Below, piece by piece: positions 43,801 through 55,781 of a DNA stretch of 64,000 nt. The DNA lies in assembly GCA_003550305.1 (NCBI GenBank), contig QKYT01000113.1, positions 43,336 through 107,335 on the forward strand, given 5' to 3'. This DNA is from Glomus cerebriforme. Its lineage: Eukaryota > Glomeromycota > Glomeromycetes > Glomerales > Glomeraceae. The position numbers were made by a program, and so were the translations under genes. The notes under the pieces are model-generated. The model was given only the letters and a program-made list of their open reading frames with translations, did no database searches and had not been told where the DNA came from. How positions within the stretch are numbered: position 1 is the first letter of the stretch; each line of letters starts with the position of its first letter.

Positions 43801-45471
43801 TATAAAACATTCAAAGATACAGGAATAGATTACATTGAAGGTATCTTAGAGTTACTTTTTATAATATGATTATTCAACTGTACATATTTAATAATTATTT
43901 GGTTTGATTAAATTCAGAAATTTTTCCATCCTTGGATAATTACATATCATATGGAACTCCATATTTCGTCCAAAATCCTACTTTACAAAGGATGGTTTAT
44001 GATATCGTCGAAACGGTAAATTAATACAATTTCAGTTTACTTTTTTTTTTTTTTTACTCTATTTGATTTTTAACAAATATTTTATTGTAGGTTATGACAA
44101 GTGATCGTTTAAATGAGAGCGAACGCGTCTGTGGTTGTAAACTTATTGAATCTGTATTATTAAATTGTCGTGGAAGTGTAGATCAGGTACGGATAGTTAA
44201 TATTTTTATTTTTCGAAAAATCATATAGACTCTTTATTCTAATATTAAAACCTTTTATTATTTAAGTATGTAGGACCATTTATTGATTTGGTCTTTAACT
44301 ATCTATCTAATACAGAAAATATATCTTTATCAAATTTTAAATTTTATTGTATTGAAGCAGTAAGTTACAAAGATTATGCTACACATTTTTAACTTTAAAG
44401 TGGTAATGTAACTAATTTTAATACTTTTCAGGTGATAAACTGTCTATACTATAATCCACTTTTGACTCTTCATATTCTTGAAGAGCGCAATTTAACTCAA
44501 GTAATCTTTAATATATGGTTTCATAATATCAAAAGGTTTTCACGTGTTCATGATAAGAAGTTAGTAGTTGTAACTTTATGTTCTTTAATGGAAATACCTG
44601 TTGAACAATTACCATCCATTTTACAAGCCGGTTGGCCCCAAGTTTTGGGAGTAATTTTGACTATATTTAATTCTTTACCAAAAGCTGAAGAAAGTAAGTT
44701 CTATAAAATCATCACTCTAGGAATACTCTATTGATTCATGATGAATATTGATAATCAATTATCTAATAATTTATTAGTTCGAAATGAAATGGAAAAGATG
44801 TACGAGAATGAAAGCGAAGAAGATGATGATGATGAAACTGAAGGAGAATCTAAAAACAAGGACGGTCAAGCAATTGGTGACGAGGATGGTTGGGAAGGTA
44901 TTCACATTTACAAAGAAAGTCTGTTTATATTTGAGATTATTTTTATTTAGTAATTTTTATTACATTTAAAGATGATGAAAATGTGCATGATGACGATACA
45001 GAATATTTGGAATTTTTGGCACAAGAGGTAAATTAATTTAATTAATCATTAATTAGCCAATTTTGTATTATTCTCTGCTGATCTTAATTATAATCTTATA
45101 ATTTTAGGCTGCAAGGAATGCACGTGCGACAGATAGTGACGAAGAAGAATTGGAAGAAGAAGTATTATATGAATCACCATTAGATAAAATTGATGTTTAT
45201 ATTAAATTCCATGAAGTTTTTGTTGGTAAGATATCAATGAGATCAAGGAATGTCATTAAATTAACATGAATTATAATTCTTAATCTAATTTTTTATTCTT
45301 TTAAAAACTCTGTTAGGCGTTCAACAACATTATCCAGCTTCATATAACCTTCTTACAAAAAATCTTGACACAGAAAAACAAAATTTTATAATGAAAATAT
45401 TTAGTATAGCTGATGAAAGAAGAAAGAAGTTGGAAAATCAAACTAATCAAACTAATGAAAATAATAATTAA
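40869..45471 (+). CDS. Importin-7/8 type karyopherin beta
   Basis: I traced 20 exons, all in frame, to 1046 aa: 40869-40958, 41034-41115, 41201-41348, 41416-41574, 41651-41807, 41871-42241, 42318-42771, 42854-43013, 43085-43126, 43212-43330, 43403-43631, 43709-43840, 43918-44015, 44091-44186, 44267-44359, 44432-44693, 44778-44897, 44972-45027, 45108-45225 and 45317-45471. The N-terminus is an importin-beta N domain ([36 protein letters not shown]), then HEAT repeats ([33 protein letters not shown]) and an acidic stretch near 890-960 ([14 protein letters not shown]). Length and features match IPO7/IPO8 and yeast Sxm1/Nmd5. Role: Ran-dependent nuclear import of ribosomal proteins and other cargo. 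The smallest exon is 42 nt. Confidence 0.94.
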
Positions 45472-45883
45472 AAAAAAAAACTTATTTTTGTATCATAAAA
45501 GTATCAATCATTTAATGTATTATAGTTTCATTGTTTTAGTTTTACAATGATATTCATATAATGATAAAATAAAGCGAATAAAAATGAATAATTAATTTAT
45601 CTATTATATTAAATACATTGGTTAACTTTTTGATGTGATTGACTATTGATCCGGAGAAACAATCAATTAACAGAAGCGTCATAATCCAATTCCATCTCTT
45701 ATGTATGAATATCGTGAAAAATAAACATTTTAGCCGTTAGCTTCTAAAAAAAATATTTGATATTTTGCTTAGTATTTACATATCTGATAAAATGTCCACC
45801 AATCATATTACGAGTTATTGAATTACTTGATAATCAGTCCTGCAAAAATAAATGATCTCAATTCAAAGATAGTTGTTTCATCT
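45472..45883. other. Intergenic region importin to uL4m
   Basis: 412 bp with the importin 3' end and the uL4m promoter; no strong motif seen. Confidence 0.4.
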
Positions 45884-46919
45884 ATGTGGGCGAAAGAATG
45901 GAGAACATTATTATTAAAACAATGGCAAAACCAACGGAGGTTGCACACCAAGTTTATTCCTGAGGTAATTATTGTACATATATAGTCGTTTATTCATTTT
46001 TTTATATTAATTCGCTTGAAACGTAGAAAATACTGACTAAAGAAAATTCAACACAACCGAAAGTTGTACTCAAAGGTGATTTTGACATTTCTGTCTTTCC
46101 AATTATTTCATTTATATAATTAACATAATTTTTTTATGTATTAAATTAAGCTGTCTCGCCTTTGCCAACGAATATTCAAGCATGGATTCATGATTTTGAG
46201 ACGAATACACCATTAGGAATAATAAATTTGGACCGAAAAGTATTTGCAGCACCAATTAGAAAAGATTTATTACAAAGAGCAATTGTATGGCAACGTGATT
46301 GTTTAAGACAGGGAACGCATTCATCCAAAAATAGAAGTGAAGTAAGAGGAACTACTAGAAAATGGGCACCACAAAAGGGAAGAGGAAAGGCTAGAGTTGG
46401 AAGTCACCGAGCACCTCAATTTAGAGGTGGTAAGTATCTTTTCCTTAATTGATGTGTTTTCGAATATATTTTATATGCATAAATTTTATTTATCTTGTTG
46501 GATAAGGTGGTGTCGCTCATGGACCTAAACCACGTTCGCATGCTAGCGATTTACCAAGACAAGTACAACTTTTTGGTTTACGATCCGCTCTTGCAACAAA
46601 ATTTGCACAAAATCAACTTTTTATTGTTGAAAATTTAAAATTAAAAACATCCAAGACACGAGATTTGTTGTCTATATTGAATAGAAATGCGTGGGATCCT
46701 CTTGCTGATGATAGAAAACAAGGTCATTCAATTTTGTTTTTGACTATGGATCATATAAAAGAATTGGATCTTGCATCAAGGAATTTGCAAAGAGTTCATG
46801 TTTTGACTGCCAATGAAATTGTTGAAACCGGTGATGTTTACAATATCATGGGACATGAGATACTTATGATTGATCATAAAACAGTAGGACTATTAGAAGA
46901 ATTACTTAGACCAAAATAA
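45884..46919 (+). CDS. Mitochondrial large-subunit ribosomal protein uL4m
   Basis: Four exons (45884-45964, 46027-46075, 46151-46429, 46507-46919), in frame, 273 aa. The L4 core is clear: [60 protein letters not shown] (the conserved Gly/Arg loop that reaches the peptide exit tunnel), then [20 protein letters not shown] and [20 protein letters not shown]. The basic, Trp/Gln/Arg-rich N-terminus ([20 protein letters not shown]) fits a mitochondrial presequence. The stop lies 40 bp from the stop of the next mitoribosomal gene, on the opposite strand. Confidence 0.94.
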
Positions 46920-46959
46920 TATATTAAATAATAATTTTTTTAAGGATTTATTATGAGAA

Positions 46960-47885
46960 TTAAATATCAATTTTTTCAGCCGGTAAAATATATTTATAAA
47001 TAAAGTTTTTTGCCGCATAAGCACCCTTAAATAAAACACATTTAAATGTTTAAATGAGAAAACAAATATGTGAATGAACAACTATTCAAATTTGGTCATA
47101 CCTTATCATGATATATTGCACCAACAAGAGCTCTCAATGCTTTTCCTGTAACACTTTCTTCTCCTGAAGGTGGTATTTCTCGCCCTTCTTCTTTTGCTTT
47201 AAAAATTTTCGCCTCATTAATCTAAAGAAAAATATGAATTAGGTTTATATATTTAAGACAATTTGTTTTTCAAGATTTTAATTACATTACCGGAGTCCAA
47301 TATAATAACTCATTTAATCCTAAATTTATTCCAATCTTCCCAAGTTTGTTCAAATCATATGTGTATAATTTAATTTGATCATTCAGGTTTTCCGGTGGAA
47401 TTTTGTCTATAAAATACTCTGCTGCATAAAGTTGAATGACCTTTTTACCTTAAAAAAGAGAGAAAGAAAAACTCGTTTATTAATGATTGAAAATAAAAAC
47501 TATCATCACTAAAACAAATTTACCAAGAAAATCTAATCGTTCATTTGTAGATGCAACTAATCTAACTGATTTATGTGTACAAACTTGATGTATCAAATTT
47601 GAATCGGAAAATTTTAAGTCAATTTTTTGACAAAATTCATCATGTTTATCTTTAACACGAGTTGCCTCAGTCGTAATAGGTTTAGTAACATTTTGTGTTT
47701 GTTTTATGTGTAATTGTCTTGCTAATTCAAAAGAGAAAGAGAGATAAAGAGAAAGAAAGAGAAAAAATATATAATTAATCGTTCAGAAACCTTTTATAAA
47801 TGAATAATATATATATAATTTTATTACCAAAATTCGTTAATGAATATTTTAAGGTGATTCTTGAATAAAGTGCTTTTGATAACAT
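46960..47885 (-). CDS. RNase III-fold mitochondrial ribosomal protein (mL57/mL44-like)
   Basis: Five exons on the minus strand (47885-47828, 47721-47524, 47448-47291, 47221-47102, 47025-46960), in frame, 199 aa. N-terminal presequence-like region (MLSKALYSRITLKYSLTNF), then an RNase III domain: QVCTHKSVRLVASTNERLDF continuing LGKKVIQLYAAEYF, and GKALRALVGAIYHDKGAYAA. Compared with active enzymes (NERLEFLGD and an acidic residue before ALIGAIY), the second-block Asp is Lys and the later Glu/Asp is replaced, so it is probably non-catalytic, as in fungal mL57 and mL44. There is no dsRNA-binding domain and the length is short, favouring mL57 (Mrpl15 type). Confidence 0.8.
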
Positions 47886-48026
47886 TCGGATTTTTTATAG
47901 CGGATAAAAAAAATTTAAATAGATTATTATAACAAATATTATTTATTTATTTCATGTGATCAGGGTGGCTTAGCATCTAAAAAAAATTTATCAACAAAAT
48001 TTTTTCGAAAATTATCAGCACAAATA

Positions 48027-49135
48027 ATGAATGCTCCTCGAATATCTTACTTAATACCTTCAGTTACTAAAACGAATTTTATTAAACATGTTAACATAGG
48101 GAAAATAAGAAGAATTTCTTCTTCGATATATTCTTATACTCAACCGGAACGACCGGAACCCAAACAAACAGAAACTGAGACAACGATAATTGACAATTAT
48201 AGATTAGTAAGCGGTATAGTATTAACACGACCACCTCAAATTCTTCGAGATCCACACCCATTTGAAAGAGAATATTATTTATATCAACAAAAATTAGAAC
48301 AAATTCATTCACCACCATTTCCTGAAGATTTTTATTTTAAAAAGGGCAGTATAGCAGAAAAGAGGTGGAAAGAAAAAAAAGTGCAAGATAAAAAAAATGC
48401 CTTATCGATTTTCAGTAGGTTTAATGATAAAATTAATACTGATAAGAATTCTGATGATATCGAAGAGAGAGATGAAAATATTAACGATGATAAAAGTTTT
48501 AGTGATGTTGAAGAAGAAGAAATTAAAATTGCCAGTAGAATAACACAAGATGATTTAAATAATAACTTAAAATCTTTGAATAGAGCATTACAAAGAACTT
48601 TATATCTTATAGTAAAAAAACCACGAAATGAATATTCTTGGCAATTTCCTCAAGGTGGTGTAAATTTAAAAGAAAACTTAGTACAGGTGAGATCTATAAT
48701 AAATTTATTAAATTTAATAAGTAATAAAAATAAAATCATCAATATTTACAATATATTTGTCTTATTATATTTAACAGGCTGCAGCTAGAGAACTGGAAGA
48801 GGAGTGTGGTAATAAAATGGATGTTTGGTTTGTAGGTAGAAGACCAATTGGATATTATAAATATAATTATCCAAGAGATTTTATTGCAAGAGATAAAAAT
48901 ATTAAAGGATCTATGGTATGATTTATAAATTTTAAAATTTACCTTAATGAAAAAAAAAATTTTAATATTTCTTTTTATTTAGGTATTTTTCATGAAAGCT
49001 CATGTATTTGCAGGACAAGTAAATGTAGATCAAAAAGAAATTGTAGATTTTGCATGGGTTACAAAACAAGAAATGATGCAATTTGTGCCAGAACCATATT
49101 ATATTGCTGTTAAAGACATGCTTTCAGAATTTTAA
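48027..49135 (+). CDS. Mitochondrial large-subunit ribosomal protein mL46 (Nudix fold)
   Basis: Three exons (48027-48686, 48778-48915, 48983-49135), in frame, 316 aa. Features of the mL46 family: YRLVSGIVLTRPPQILRDPH near residue 55, PFEREYYLYQQKLE, then a charged middle and a Nudix domain TLYLIVKKPRNEYSWQFPQG. The Nudix box reads GGVNLKENLVQAAARELEEE followed by CG and is complete, although mL46 is structural in known mitoribosomes. The end has VFFMKAHVFAGQVNVDQKEI and DFAWVTKQEMMQFV. The N-terminus is basic and Ser-rich, consistent with import. It diverges from the RNase III-fold mitoribosomal gene with 141 bp between starts. Confidence 0.92.
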
Positions 49136-49338
49136 ACTTTTTATTAGAGAGTATGTTCTCCTAGAAGTAAAAAACAATCTTATAATAAATTAAACAATTT
49201 TATTTAAAATTTATTTTTTTTTTTTCATAATGAGACATGTTAAAAACATTATGCCAATTACATCTGTCAAAATTATTACTAATAAAACATGTATTACATC
49301 TAATTAATGATAAGTATAATTTTATAATTATATTATTT

Positions 49339-51284
49339 TCAATTAATCTGTTGATATTCATTATCAATTTCTTCGTCGATTTTATGATGTACATTATATT
49401 TACTCAATAAATCAAATAAATCAGGAAAAACTGTCTTATGCACATCTGATGCCCAAAGAAAATCTAAAATAAAAGAATTTTAAAAAAAATTCAATAAACA
49501 TTAAAGATCCTTTTAAATATTCAAAATTATTTCTTACCTAGATGTTCATAAGGTGGAATTTCTTTCGTAAATACAGGTTTAGGCAATTGGTTCAAAAGAA
49601 CTTTAATATCAACTAAACTATCACTTCCACCATAAAATACTCCGATAGGTGTTTTAATTTGTTGAGTAGGAAATTTATGACAATAATGTCCCATTGCTGT
49701 AGTTGATGAATATGGTGGTAATTCATCATACATTTGAAAATTATTTGCTCTAATAATTTGAAACCAGTGCTAAATAAAAAATTTAAGATTTTTAATTAAT
49801 TAAATTATTTAATTAGAATTAAATAAGTTATTTACTTACTACTAAACTTTTAACACTTGTAAAACTATAAAGATGAAAATATGATACAGATTTTTGTTCT
49901 TTAGTCATATTCTTTCCATTCCAACCAAATAAGAGTTTCATACATCTATCAAGAAGTTCAGTGTAAATTAGTGGAGATAGAACTCTTTGCCAAAACAATG
50001 TCATTGTTAAAAATGCTTTACGTCCAAAGAAGAGAAATACAATGTTGGGTGAAGCTTTAATAAAAGCATCAACAATAGGATTTTGCAACCCTACATAAAC
50101 GAAAAAAAAAAATTTAGTAAGATAAGCATAAAAGTGCTCAAGAAATAAACTTTGATTTACTTTACCTGTTGGACTAGTAGCAGGAGCCAACGCAATAAAA
50201 AGATTAACCTTTTTGTTTAACGCTGGGTTAATTGAAAGAGCTGCAAAAGATTGTGCAGTTCCTTGTGAAAATCCAATATATGTAAGTGATGGCGCACCAG
50301 TTATCCCAAGAATATACTAGGAATAATAAAAAAAAAATTTTAATAATTTATCGTAATATATAAAGAACCATATTAAAATATTTACATCAATTGTATCTGG
50401 TAGATCGAAAAGAGCAAATTCATCCATAGAATATTCCCAGAATCGACTTTCGCCCGGGTTATATTTTGTGTGTTTCATGGAATACTTATTACCACGAGCA
50501 TTTCCTAACCAAACATCATAACTAAAAAAAAAAGAAAATTAATTTATTTAGGACAAATATAAATTCAGAACAAATTTAAAAGGTACATACCCTGCATTAG
50601 CTAATAAGAAAGGCAATTGTCTTTCCTCTTCCATATTACACATCCATACCTCACTACACATCATAAGTCCATGATACAATAATACCACCGGTTTTATCTC
50701 ACCTATTGAATGTGAATAATTCGTTCGAATGGCCGAAAGAGGAATACCACAATTATTGAATATAGATGTTATATGTGATTCTGTTGATTGACTATCACCG
50801 TAAGATCTTCCGATTGGTATACGATGAATTCCAAGGATATAATTATCTCGAGTCTTTACGATATGCTCTTCTATATTATATCCCCTAGTGAATTATCAAA
50901 AAAAGTATCGATTTTGTGATTTTAATAAAATTGTATCAATTGTATCAATTGAATGATTAAACAAGGTACATACCAATACTCGACCATCTCCCGAAAGGAG
51001 GTCGAACATTGAATGGCTTTAACAGGATCCGTTCGAGTATCTTTATGTTTCATCGAGTATAGTCTGATTAAGAGAATCAACTCATCAATAATTATACGAT
51101 GTGAAATTATGTTCGTAAGAAATGGAACTTACTTTTGACTTTGACTCTTAAAAAATTCTAGAGCGAAAGTAGGTAAACAATATGTAACTATACGAAGCAA
51201 ACGTTCAATAAACAAGAAAAACAACCCAACTACCAAAGCCTGGTAATCCCGAAAATTAAGTCGACTTATAATAGGAACTTGCAT
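49339..51284 (-). CDS. Acid lipase / steryl ester hydrolase (alpha/beta hydrolase, Tgl1/LIPA family)
   Basis: Eight exons on the minus strand (51284-51133, 51063-50974, 50884-50591, 50521-50386, 50316-50166, 50090-49840, 49769-49538, 49463-49339), in frame, 476 aa. An N-terminal hydrophobic span (ALVVGLFFLFIERLLRIVTY) is followed by the AB-lipase entry motif (FREMVEYWGYNIEEHIVKTR, DNYILGIHRIP). Catalytic features: oxyanion region LLYHGLMMCSEVW, YDVWLGNARGNKYS, nucleophile GFSQGTAQS, Asp in FYGGSDSLVD, His in PPYEHLDFLW. Membrane-anchored members of this family in yeast (Tgl1, Yeh1, Yeh2) hydrolyse steryl esters at lipid droplets or plasma membrane. Substrate here is inferred from family only. 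Confidence 0.92.
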
Positions 51285-52045
51285 TTCTTTTATAGGATTT
51301 AATAAAAAAGAAAAATTTTTCCTGTCTAAATTATACTAAATTATATTAGAGAAATAAAAAAAAAAAAATAAAATTGTTTGGAAGAAAATGATTAGATTAA
51401 TTACGGTTACATTATTTTTATACAACGTGCAAATGATACATTTTTGACATAATAAAGATCACTCGTAATTGTGAAAAAGTATCTACTTAAACCGCGCGTA
51501 CATTATCTTATTTAAATAAATGTCGCATTAAATAAAGATAAAGTAAAATCACCAAAGATCACATTTAAAGTGCTTCATTGAATCAGGTATTATCGCCAAA
51601 TTTTTTTTTAATTGCTCACAATTTGTAAAGTATATAAAGTATATCAAAATCCTTTTTTGATTTAATAGCGTTACAACTGAAATTATTTTGACATCAGTTA
51701 TTTTGCTGCGCATAAGATTAATTTGTCGGGCCTTTCCGACCACCCGTTATATATATATAATTATAATTACTTTATCTTTAAAAGGCTTAATTCGATTAAT
51801 ACGATTAATTCATAATTAGTCGAAACTTTAATTTATGACGAACAGCGTACAAAACGGCGTATGATGATCTTCATCAGCCATTCTAAGCCATTTATGATAA
51901 GCAAAATGATTGGTAGATTTGTTAGATTTAGTATGTATGCATTATATTATTTGTTTAAAAGGTAATTTTCCCACCGTAATCAAAAAACTTTAAAACTAGT
52001 AAAAAGATATGGGGATGACCATATTTTTTGAACAAATTCGCATAC
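51285..52045. other. Divergent intergenic region lipase/carrier
   Basis: 761 bp between the lipase and carrier starts. A TA microsatellite lies near 51750; a 64-codon minus frame at 51549-51743 has no recognisable features. No clear regulatory motif. Confidence 0.4.
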
Positions 52046-53668
52046 ATGAACACTAACAAAAAATTTGGAATCCTTCCTACCGAAACCGACAAAATTAAGC
52101 ATTCCATTGCTGGAGCTGTTGCAGGCTGTGTCAGCTCTATCGTAACATGTCCTTTAGACGTAGTAAAAACTAGGTTACAAAACCAAGGCAAATTTGTTGA
52201 TCATAACATACCCTTATATAATGGTACAGGAGGTATACTTGGAAACCTTTTTACAATTTTTTAGTATTTCTTTTTATATTTATTATATAAATTTAATTGA
52301 ATTATAATTAACTTAATCCATTAATGTTTATCTAGGAACTTTAAAGCGTATATGGGTAGAAGAAGGAATTCGTGGGTTGTATCGTGGGCTTGGACCTACA
52401 TTATATGGATATCTCCCAACGTGGGCTATTTATTTCAGCGCATATGATTATTTCAAATCAGCAATGGGTGCTCATACAGGTAATATTCGTATTCTCGAGA
52501 TATTCTTTAAGGAACAATATATTATAATTAATTTAGAGAGAAAAATATGAATAATGTACACAACATATCACTAGTTTATATAAATAAAAACGGTTAAATC
52601 GAGGTCAATTTTTTTAATAAGAGTGATTTATTATGATGGAGTTAAATTGTTGGAAGCAAATGAAAGGTGGACATTATAATTAGATGTATTGATTGATATA
52701 ATGTACGCGATTTGTTTATATTATAAACTTTTTATTATTTTTTTTGGAACTTTTTTTTTTTAAAGCAAGAACTTATAAGACAACATTATTATTACCTTGC
52801 TCTTGAAACCAATTTGTGATAGGACGAACCGGACATCACCAATGGGTTGTGCATATATTCGCGGCCATGGGCGCAGGTGCCACGAGTACTATAGTCACTA
52901 ATCCATTATGGGTGATAAAAACACGGTTCATGGTATTTGTTAATAATTAAGATAAAAGTGCCGCGCGTTTGGCGATTATTTTTTTCCTTTTTTTTTTTGT
53001 TCATTTTCGAAAAAAATTTCATAATTTGATTTATTATTTGCAAATTAATCTTATGAAAACTTTTCTTTTTTTTTTTTTTACATTAAAAATTATATATATA
53101 GACGCAAAATGAAAGAACGGCATACATGTACAAGAATACATTACACGCTTTTAAAACCATATATACAACCGAAGGAATTAGGGGATTTTATAAAGGTCTT
53201 GGTCCTTCTTTAATGGGTGTAAGTCATGTAGCTGTACAATTTCCTTTATATGAGAAATTGAAAGTTTGGCTAAGTAAGTTTAATTTATTGAATCATTACT
53301 TAAATTCAATCATGCATCTAATCTAATAATTAAATTATTATTATTGTTATTTTTTTTGTTTAGAACAACCTGATAAAGATCATTTAACTAATCTATCAAT
53401 TCTGTTCGCATCATCAGTTTCAAAAATGGCAGCATCAATAGCAACATATCCACATGAAGTAGTTCGTACACGTTTACAAAATCAAACGTGTAAACCATTT
53501 AAATATCTTGGAGTATTTCATGCTGTAAAAGTAATAAATCATGAAGAAGGTTGGTTAGCTTTTTATAAAGGAATGTCAACAAATTTATTGAGAACAGTAC
53601 CTGCAAGTGCTTTAACGATTTTAACTTATGAGATATTAGTTAGAAGGTTAAATGCAAAGGATGGCTGA
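52046..53668 (+). CDS. Mitochondrial carrier (NAD/pyrimidine-nucleotide/FAD-folate clade)
   Basis: Five exons (52046-52232, 52336-52479, 52823-52932, 53102-53273, 53364-53668), in frame, 305 aa. Three mitochondrial-carrier repeats with signatures PLDVVKTRLQ, PLWVIKTRFM and PHEVVRTRLQ, each followed by a GxRGxYRGLGP/GFYKGLGPSL-type segment. The Trp in the second signature (PLW instead of PLD/E) marks the clade of yeast Ndt1/Rim2/Flx1 and animal SLC25A32/33/36. GYLPTWAIYFSAYDYFKSAM in repeat 1 is close to the NAD carrier Ndt1. Substrate, NAD+ or another nucleotide, cannot be fixed by eye. Intron 2 is long for this window (343 nt). Confidence 0.92.
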
Positions 53669-54101
53669 TTTGGATAAAAGAATATTTATTTGGTTATAGT
53701 TTTATTTTTTATTTTTTTTTTTTCATAGTTTTTTATTTATTTCTTTAAAAGGTTGGTTTGTGTATAAATGAACAAAAAATGAACAAAAAAGGGTAAATTA
53801 TTGGAGGGTATGGACATTTTGATGGTATTATCTACTTGTAAAAGATTATATTGTTAAGGCAGGATGATAAATAAAATCATAAAAATATGCATTATTAATT
53901 GAAAGAGCTAAATTAATTTTATTTGTTATTATAATAGCAAGAAAATTTTTTAAGTTAATAAATTATAATAATTGCCTTTACGAAAATGATAATATTAAAT
54001 AAGATTCTTTTTCTACTACTTTCTAACATCATTTATTCATAAACCGGGAACATTTTACATGTAAGATAGACAAAACTTATAAATATCTAATAATAGAAAT
54101 T
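53669..54101. other. Convergent 3' intergenic region carrier/GET4
   Basis: 433 bp, AT-rich, nothing recognised. Confidence 0.4.
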
Positions 54102-55601
54102 TCAATCTAATTCATTTGGAGAACTAATTCTAGAATGAGATCCTCCAGACGACGATGATCCAGCACTTTGTGGAAATATAGTATTCATAAGTTGAAATAT
54201 ATTGAATTGTTGTGGTCGTTGCGGTCGTAAATTAAAGAATATTTCTCCAATTTTATTTAACAACTAAATATATTATTAATTTATATTAGTATCTTTTAAA
54301 AAGGGTATATATATATATATTTATTTGAAATTTACTTACATCATCAAAAGAAGGTTCAATGGATAAGTCATTTTTATATTTGGTTCTTAACTGAGTGAAG
54401 AGATCTGCAGCATCTCTTTGAACAGTTAAAATCAATAACTGCAAAAAGTTCAATAAAGGTAAAGCGTAAATTGTTATTTCAATTGTATTCCCGGTTATTT
54501 TTGGTTGATATGGTGCAGTCCCTGATTTTATACTAGGATGTTTTTCGTTAACTTCCGCGATAAAGGTATCGAATGAATTTTTTGCTTCACGAATGCTCCT
54601 AAGACATAAATATCTAAAATATTTTAAATAATTTCAGTTTAAAAGTATATTGATTATGCAAAAATTCATCTCTCATTAATAACATACTGCAACACTGCAC
54701 GGGCTATATAAGCCCCTCTCTTGGATGAAAGATCTTTTTCTGACCACTCAGCTAACATTTTTCCATATGATTTACTACTTTCTGCATTACCGGCAAGAAA
54801 ATGTGGTTCAGCTTCAGAATACATTTTGTCTAATAAAAAAATCAATGGAAATAAAATTTAATACATCACATGTTGAGAACAAAATTTTCAATATATCTAA
54901 TTTATTTATAATACCTTTCCAAAACAATTCACCAACATAATGATGCAATCCTGGATCTCCAGCAGGATTTTCACCAAATTTTACTGACCAACTGAATTAT
55001 ATATTGACAAATATTAGATTTCGAAATTTTGAAAAAAAAAGCGTATATATAAAGGGTAATTCGTGTTCACCTGACAGACGCATCAATAAATCTTTTTCGA
55101 CCAGGTTCGTCGGCCGGGAAAAGCTCTAGCAGCTGAATAATCCGAGCTTTATAAAATAAAATAAAAATCTAAATATAATAAAATACGCGGTAAAACGATT
55201 CAATCCGAGAAAACTAGTGTTCGTTGAAAAAATAAATATATTAAAGCTTAAATACCTCTCGATTCGTCTGTAACTGGCATTTTTTCTTCATTGTACGCGT
55301 CAATTAAATACAACGATAAATCTGAGCCACTGCCGGTTTGCTTATGTTTAAGTAAAGTTTGTGCGCCAGAGAATAAAAGATCGATGGCACTCTTGTATTT
55401 CTTTTGTTTGATATACCTATATTTAGAAGAAATGAATTAATGAAGTAGCAATAAAATAAATTCTATAATTTACTTATTTTGCGTCAAAACTTACCGTCTA
55501 CAGACAGTACGGTACATTTGATGGGCTTCATAATATTTTCCTTCTTCAACGGAAACTTTAAGTTTGTCAAGAACTTTATCTGTACCTTTTACGTTTGACA
55601 T
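54102..55601 (-). CDS. GET4 homologue (tail-anchored protein targeting)
   Basis: Seven exons on the minus strand (55601-55495, 55416-55256, 55146-55071, 54991-54915, 54829-54688, 54613-54340, 54263-54102), in frame, 332 aa. An all-helical, TPR-like alpha-solenoid: KVSVEEGKYYEAHQMYRTVC, RRYIKQKKYKSAIDLLFSGA, KFGENPAGDPGLHHYVGELF, AEPHFLAGNAESSKSYGKML, RAVLQYLCLRSIREA, LPLLNFLQLLILTVQRDAAD, YKNDLSIEPSFDDLLNKIGE. These match Get4/TRC35, including the H-F-L-G and Y-x-P-x-I-K-type segments. Role: with Get5 forms the complex that passes tail-anchored proteins from Sgt2 to Get3. The last 30 residues are Ser/Gly-rich. Yeast Get4 is 312 aa. Confidence 0.93.
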
Positions 55602-55781
55602 TTTTTCGCTTTATGTTAAAGTAGTTTCTACACCTATTAAAATGTCGAACATATGCAATTTTTTATAATTATCACAAAAAATATTAAACATATGAATTTT
55701 TTGGAATATCACTAACGTGGATCACTGCTTTTTACGTAACACTGAACTCTGCCTCATTTTTTGACAAATGTTTTTCTTTCA

